Shown in pieces: positions 4,749-7,728 of a stretch of DNA of 7,728 bases. Positions within the stretch are counted from its first letter, which is position 1; each line of letters opens with the position of its first letter. Source of the DNA: Solirubrobacterales bacterium 70-9. Its GTDB lineage: Bacteria; Actinomycetota; Thermoleophilia; Solirubrobacterales; 70-9. A program made the translations under genes and the position numbers. The notes under the pieces are model-generated. The model saw only the letters and a program-made list of their open reading frames with translations, did no database searches and had not been told where the DNA came from. The stretch spans positions 1-7,728 of the forward strand of contig MKSH01000116.1 in NCBI GenBank assembly GCA_001898095.1, read 5' to 3'.

Positions 4749-6851
4749 TTGCGCTTGGCGATCGATACCGGCGGCACGTTCACCGATCTGCTCATCGAGC
4801 GCGACGACGGGCGTCTCACCCTCGCCAAGGCGCCCACCACCCCGGCCAACCCGGTCGACGGCGTGCTCGCCGCGATCGCCGCCGGCGCCGAGACCCTCGG
4901 CGCGACCGCCGTCGACGTGCTCGCCGCCAGCTCGATGCTGATCCACGGCACGACTCGGGCGCTCAACGCCGTCGTCACGCAGACGACCGCGCGGACGGCG
5001 CTGCTGGTGACGGAAGGGCACCCCGACGTCCTGATGTTCCGCGAGGGAGGGCGCGTCGATCCGTTCCAGTTCAACCGCCCCTTTCCCGATCCCTACGTCC
5101 CGCGCTCGCTGACGTTCGAGGTGGCGGAGCGGATCGGCGCCGACGGCGGCGTCGTGCGCCCGCTCGACGAGGCGGCGGTGCTCGCGCTGATCGAGCGCCT
5201 GGAGGCAGCGCAGGTCGAGGCGGTCGCGGTCTGCCTGCTGTGGTCGGTCGTCAACCCCGCGCACGAGCAGCGCCTCGGCGAACTGCTGGCAGAACGCCTG
5301 CCGGACGTCCAGGTCTCGCTCTCGCACCTCGTCAACCCGTCGCTGCGGGAGTTCCGGCGCGCGTCCTCCACCTGCATGGACGCCTCGCTGAAGCCGATCA
5401 TGACCGACTACCTCGAGCACCTCGACGGCGCGCTGCGCGCCGCCGGCTTCGGTGGGCGCCTGCTGGTCACGACCTCGGATGGCGGCATGGTCGACGCCGA
5501 GATCGTCGCCCAGACCCCGCTTCTGGCGCTCAAGTCCGGCCCCTCGATGGCCCCGGTCGCAGGCCGCCACTACGCCGCCGACGCGACGGGCACGACGACC
5601 GCGGTCGTCGCCGACGCCGGCGGCACGACCTACGACGTCAGCGTCGTGCGCCGCGGCGTCATCCCGCATACACGCGAGACCTGGATCGGCGGGCGCATCT
5701 ACGGGCACATGACCGGCTATCCGGCCGTCGACGTCAGCTCGATCGGGGCCGGCGGCGGCAGCGTCGCCTCCGTCGACGCCGAGGGCCTGCTGCGAGTCGG
5801 GCCCGAGAGCGTCGGCTCGGTGCCGGGGCCCGCCTGCTACGCGCGCGGCGGGACGAAGCCCGCGCTCGCCGACGCCGCCGTCGTCCTGGGAGTCCTCGAC
5901 GCGCACCACTTCCTCGGCGGCACGATGGCGCTCGACGTCGACGCCGCCCGGCGCGCACTGGAGCGAGACGTCGCCTCCCCCCTCGGTCTCGGCGTCGAGG
6001 ACGCGGCCGCCGCCGTGATGGAGCTCGCCACCGAGCACATGGCGCAGGCGATCGGCGACGTCACGATCAAACAGGGCATCGACCCCCGCGAGGCGGTGCT
6101 GGTCGCCGGCGGCGGTGCCTCCGGGCTGAACGCGCTGGCGGTCGCGAAGAAGCTCGGCTTCCGCTGTGTCGTGGTACCGGACTCGGCGGCGACGCTGTCG
6201 GCGGCCGGCGCGCTGCTGTCGGACCTCGTGTGGACCGCTTCGCGCACTGCCGTGATGGCCTCCGACCGCTTCGATCCGGAGGTCGCCAACGAGGCGCTGG
6301 AGCAGCTCGCCTCGCGGTGCCGCACTTTCGCCGCCGCGGCCGACCGGGTCGAGGCGGCGACGATCGACTACTCGATCGAGGCCCGGTACGCCCACCAGGC
6401 GTGGGAGATCGAGGTCCCGCTCACGATCGAGCGCTTTGAGACGGAGGAGGACGTGAAAGAAGTAGTGGAGGCTTTCCACACCCAGCACCGCGAGGTGTTC
6501 GGGATCGAGGACCGCGACTCGACCGTGGAGATCGTGACCTGGCGGGCACGCGTCTCGCTCGCGGTCAGCGGCCAGATGGGCGCCGTCGACACCCGGCCGG
6601 TCACGGCCCCGCCGCGCACCCGCTCGGTCTTCTACCCTGGCTTCGGCCGCCACGAGGCGGCCGTGCGCCTCTCGCAGGAACTGGTCCCGGGCGAGCCGCT
6701 CGAGGGGCCGGCGATCGTCGAGGCGCCCGCCACGACCTTCGCGGTCGACCCCGACTGCGCGGCGACCACGACAGCGGAGGGAACTCTGCTGCTGGGCACG
6801 CGCGAGTGGGTCGCGGACCACCTCGGCGCCAACACGGCGGCGGCCCGATGA
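4749..6851 (+). CDS. hyuA: hydantoinase/oxoprolinase family protein, subunit A (HyuA-type ATPase)
   Basis: A 700-residue subunit of an ATP-dependent ring-opening or carboxylating enzyme (N-methylhydantoinase, 5-oxoprolinase, caprolactamase, acetone/acetophenone carboxylase superfamily). Known role: this ASKHA-fold subunit phosphorylates an amide or enol oxygen so that the partner B subunit can act. Seen: first phosphate loop DTGGTFTD at 6-13, HGTTRALNAV at 66-75, LKSGPSMAPVAG at 261-272, second phosphate loop DAGGTTYDVSVV at 289-300, GAGGGS at 333-338, a VGSVPGPACYARGGTKPALADA block at 355-376, adenosine motif AGGGASGLNA at 453-462, and EGPAIVE at 652-658 near the C-terminus. TTG is chosen as start because GGAGG precedes it by six bases and MRLAIDTGGTFTD is the standard N-terminus. 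The stop overlaps the hyuB ATG (ATGA). Substrate is uncertain; a lactam, hydantoin-like ring or ketone is possible. Confidence 0.93.
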   Translation: MRLAIDTGGTFTDLLIERDDGRLTLAKAPTTPANPVDGVLAAIAAGAETLGATAVDVLAASSMLIHGTTRALNAVVTQTTARTALLVTEGHPDVLMFREGGRVDPFQFNRPFPDPYVPRSLTFEVAERIGADGGVVRPLDEAAVLALIERLEAAQVEAVAVCLLWSVVNPAHEQRLGELLAERLPDVQVSLSHLVNPSLREFRRASSTCMDASLKPIMTDYLEHLDGALRAAGFGGRLLVTTSDGGMVDAEIVAQTPLLALKSGPSMAPVAGRHYAADATGTTTAVVADAGGTTYDVSVVRRGVIPHTRETWIGGRIYGHMTGYPAVDVSSIGAGGGSVASVDAEGLLRVGPESVGSVPGPACYARGGTKPALADAAVVLGVLDAHHFLGGTMALDVDAARRALERDVASPLGLGVEDAAAAVMELATEHMAQAIGDVTIKQGIDPREAVLVAGGGASGLNALAVAKKLGFRCVVVPDSAATLSAAGALLSDLVWTASRTAVMASDRFDPEVANEALEQLASRCRTFAAAADRVEAATIDYSIEARYAHQAWEIEVPLTIERFETEEDVKEVVEAFHTQHREVFGIEDRDSTVEIVTWRARVSLAVSGQMGAVDTRPVTAPPRTRSVFYPGFGRHEAAVRLSQELVPGEPLEGPAIVEAPATTFAVDPDCAATTTAEGTLLLGTREWVADHLGANTAAAR

Positions 6852-7728
6852 GTGGCGACGAGCGGCGCGGCGACGGCGTGCGCCTGGCGGTGCTAGCGGC
6901 GCGCCTCGACGGGATCGCCTCGGCGATGATGAACACCCTCGGGCGCACCGGGCGCTCTGGCGTGATCAACACCGCGCGCGACTACTCGTGCTGCATCCTC
7001 ACGGCCGCGGGCGAGCTCGTCACGAGCGCGGAGAGCCTGCCGATCCACGTGATGAGCGGGCCGGACATGATGGCCAAACGGCTGGTCGAGCTGTGGCCGG
7101 ACCTCGCGCGCGGCGATGCCTTCCTGCACAACTCGCCCTACGAGGGCAACTCCCACGCGGCCGACCACTGCATCCTGGTCCCGGTGGTCGACGACGAGGG
7201 CGTGCACCGCTTCACCGTCCTCGCGAAGGCGCACCAGGCCGACTGCGGCAACTCGCAGCCGACGACGTATTTCTCGACCGCCCGCGACGTCTACGAAGAG
7301 GGCGCGCTGATCTTCCCGATGGTGCAGGTGCAGGCGGGCTACGTCCAGCGCGACGACGTGATCCGCATGTGCAAAGCGCGTATCCGGGTGCCGGAGCAGT
7401 GGCACGGCGACTACCTCGCGCTGCTCGGCGCCGTCCGGATCGGCGAGCGCCGCCTGCTCGATCTCGGCACCGAGATCGGCTGGAAGGGAGTGGCGGAGCA
7501 CGCGCGCGACTGGCTCGACTACAGCGAGCGGCGGATGATGGCCGCGCTCAGATCGCTGCCTGCGGTCGCGGGCGAGACGACCAGCACGCACGATCCGGTG
7601 CCGGGCATGGAGGACGGCCTGGAGGTGCGCGTCCGCGTGCGGACCGATCCCGAGCGGGCGCTGCTCGAGGTCGACCTGCGAGAGAACGCGGACTGCCAGC
7701 CGTGTGGACTGAACCTGACGGAGGCGAC
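6848..7728 (+). CDS. hyuB: hydantoinase/oxoprolinase family protein, subunit B (HyuB-type), 3' truncated by window
   Basis: Open from the ATG overlapping the hyuA stop to the window edge: 293 codons with no stop. The full family length is usually somewhat over 500 residues, so about half is present. Seen: the N-terminal HyuB layout with DYSCCILTAAGELV at 45-58, GDAFLHNSPYEGNSHAADH at 89-107 (His103, Asp106), and KAHQADCGNSQPTT at 127-140 (His129, Asp132), followed by DVYEEGALIFP. In the family these His/Asp clusters lie around a metal or active site. Two segments differ from the commonest wording known to me: NSPY in place of NDPY, and DCGN in place of D-x-GG, suggesting a divergent subgroup. 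It acts with HyuA as a heteromeric cytoplasmic enzyme that uses the phosphorylated substrate. The ATGA overlap implies translational coupling and roughly equal amounts of the two subunits. Confidence 0.92.
   Translation, partial: MSGDERRGDGVRLAVLAARLDGIASAMMNTLGRTGRSGVINTARDYSCCILTAAGELVTSAESLPIHVMSGPDMMAKRLVELWPDLARGDAFLHNSPYEGNSHAADHCILVPVVDDEGVHRFTVLAKAHQADCGNSQPTTYFSTARDVYEEGALIFPMVQVQAGYVQRDDVIRMCKARIRVPEQWHGDYLALLGAVRIGERRLLDLGTEIGWKGVAEHARDWLDYSERRMMAALRSLPAVAGETTSTHDPVPGMEDGLEVRVRVRTDPERALLEVDLRENADCQPCGLNLTEA

Noticed and set aside
4686..6821. Very long minus-strand open frame opposite hyuA
   Set aside because: Its protein is Arg/Asp/Gly-rich low-complexity sequence without a recognisable domain, a usual antisense shadow in GC-rich DNA. 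The plus strand carries clear HyuA motifs throughout.
6893..7591. Minus-strand open frame opposite hyuB
   Set aside because: Arg/His/Asp/Ala-rich shadow sequence. The plus-strand HyuB frame is open to the window edge and is motif-bearing.

Overview
The window reads as chromosomal DNA of a high-GC bacterium. Codon third positions are strongly G/C, TTG and GTG look usable as starts, and the proteins are rich in Ala, Arg and Glu. This fits an actinobacterium, possibly a soil lineage such as Solirubrobacterales/Thermoleophilia, but that placement is an impression from composition and protein style, not a test. No tRNA, rRNA, CRISPR array, insertion sequence or phage gene was seen.

Layout. Bases 48-3779 hold a four-gene leftward unit. 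In transcription order it encodes a BKACE (DUF849) beta-keto acid cleavage enzyme, two short-chain dehydrogenases/reductases, and an alpha/beta hydrolase of the FrsA / 2,6-dihydroxypseudooxynicotine hydrolase type. The first two genes overlap by ATGA, and the remaining gaps are short with no terminator. Bases 3780-3914 are a divergent control region. Rightward from it runs a GntR regulator of the FCD (FadR-like) subfamily. A 147-base gap follows, then hyuA and hyuB, the two subunits of a hydantoinase/oxoprolinase-type ATP-dependent enzyme. They are also coupled by an ATGA overlap. hyuB runs off the right edge.

How it may work together. All three transcription units have a near-identical 11-base palindrome just upstream (TTGTATCACAA, TTGCGTCACAA, TTGTGTCACAA). 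It fits the TNGTnnnACnA pattern known for FadR-subfamily GntR proteins. The simplest reading is a local, self-regulated catabolic regulon controlled by the GntR protein. Its enzymes suggest opening of a lactam, hydantoin or related ring (HyuAB), a hydrolytic step, oxidation of a hydroxyl to a ketone (SDRs), and BKACE cleavage of the beta-keto acid with acetyl-CoA to acetoacetate plus a new acyl-CoA. The substrate cannot be named from sequence. The combination is the most interesting aspect of the window.
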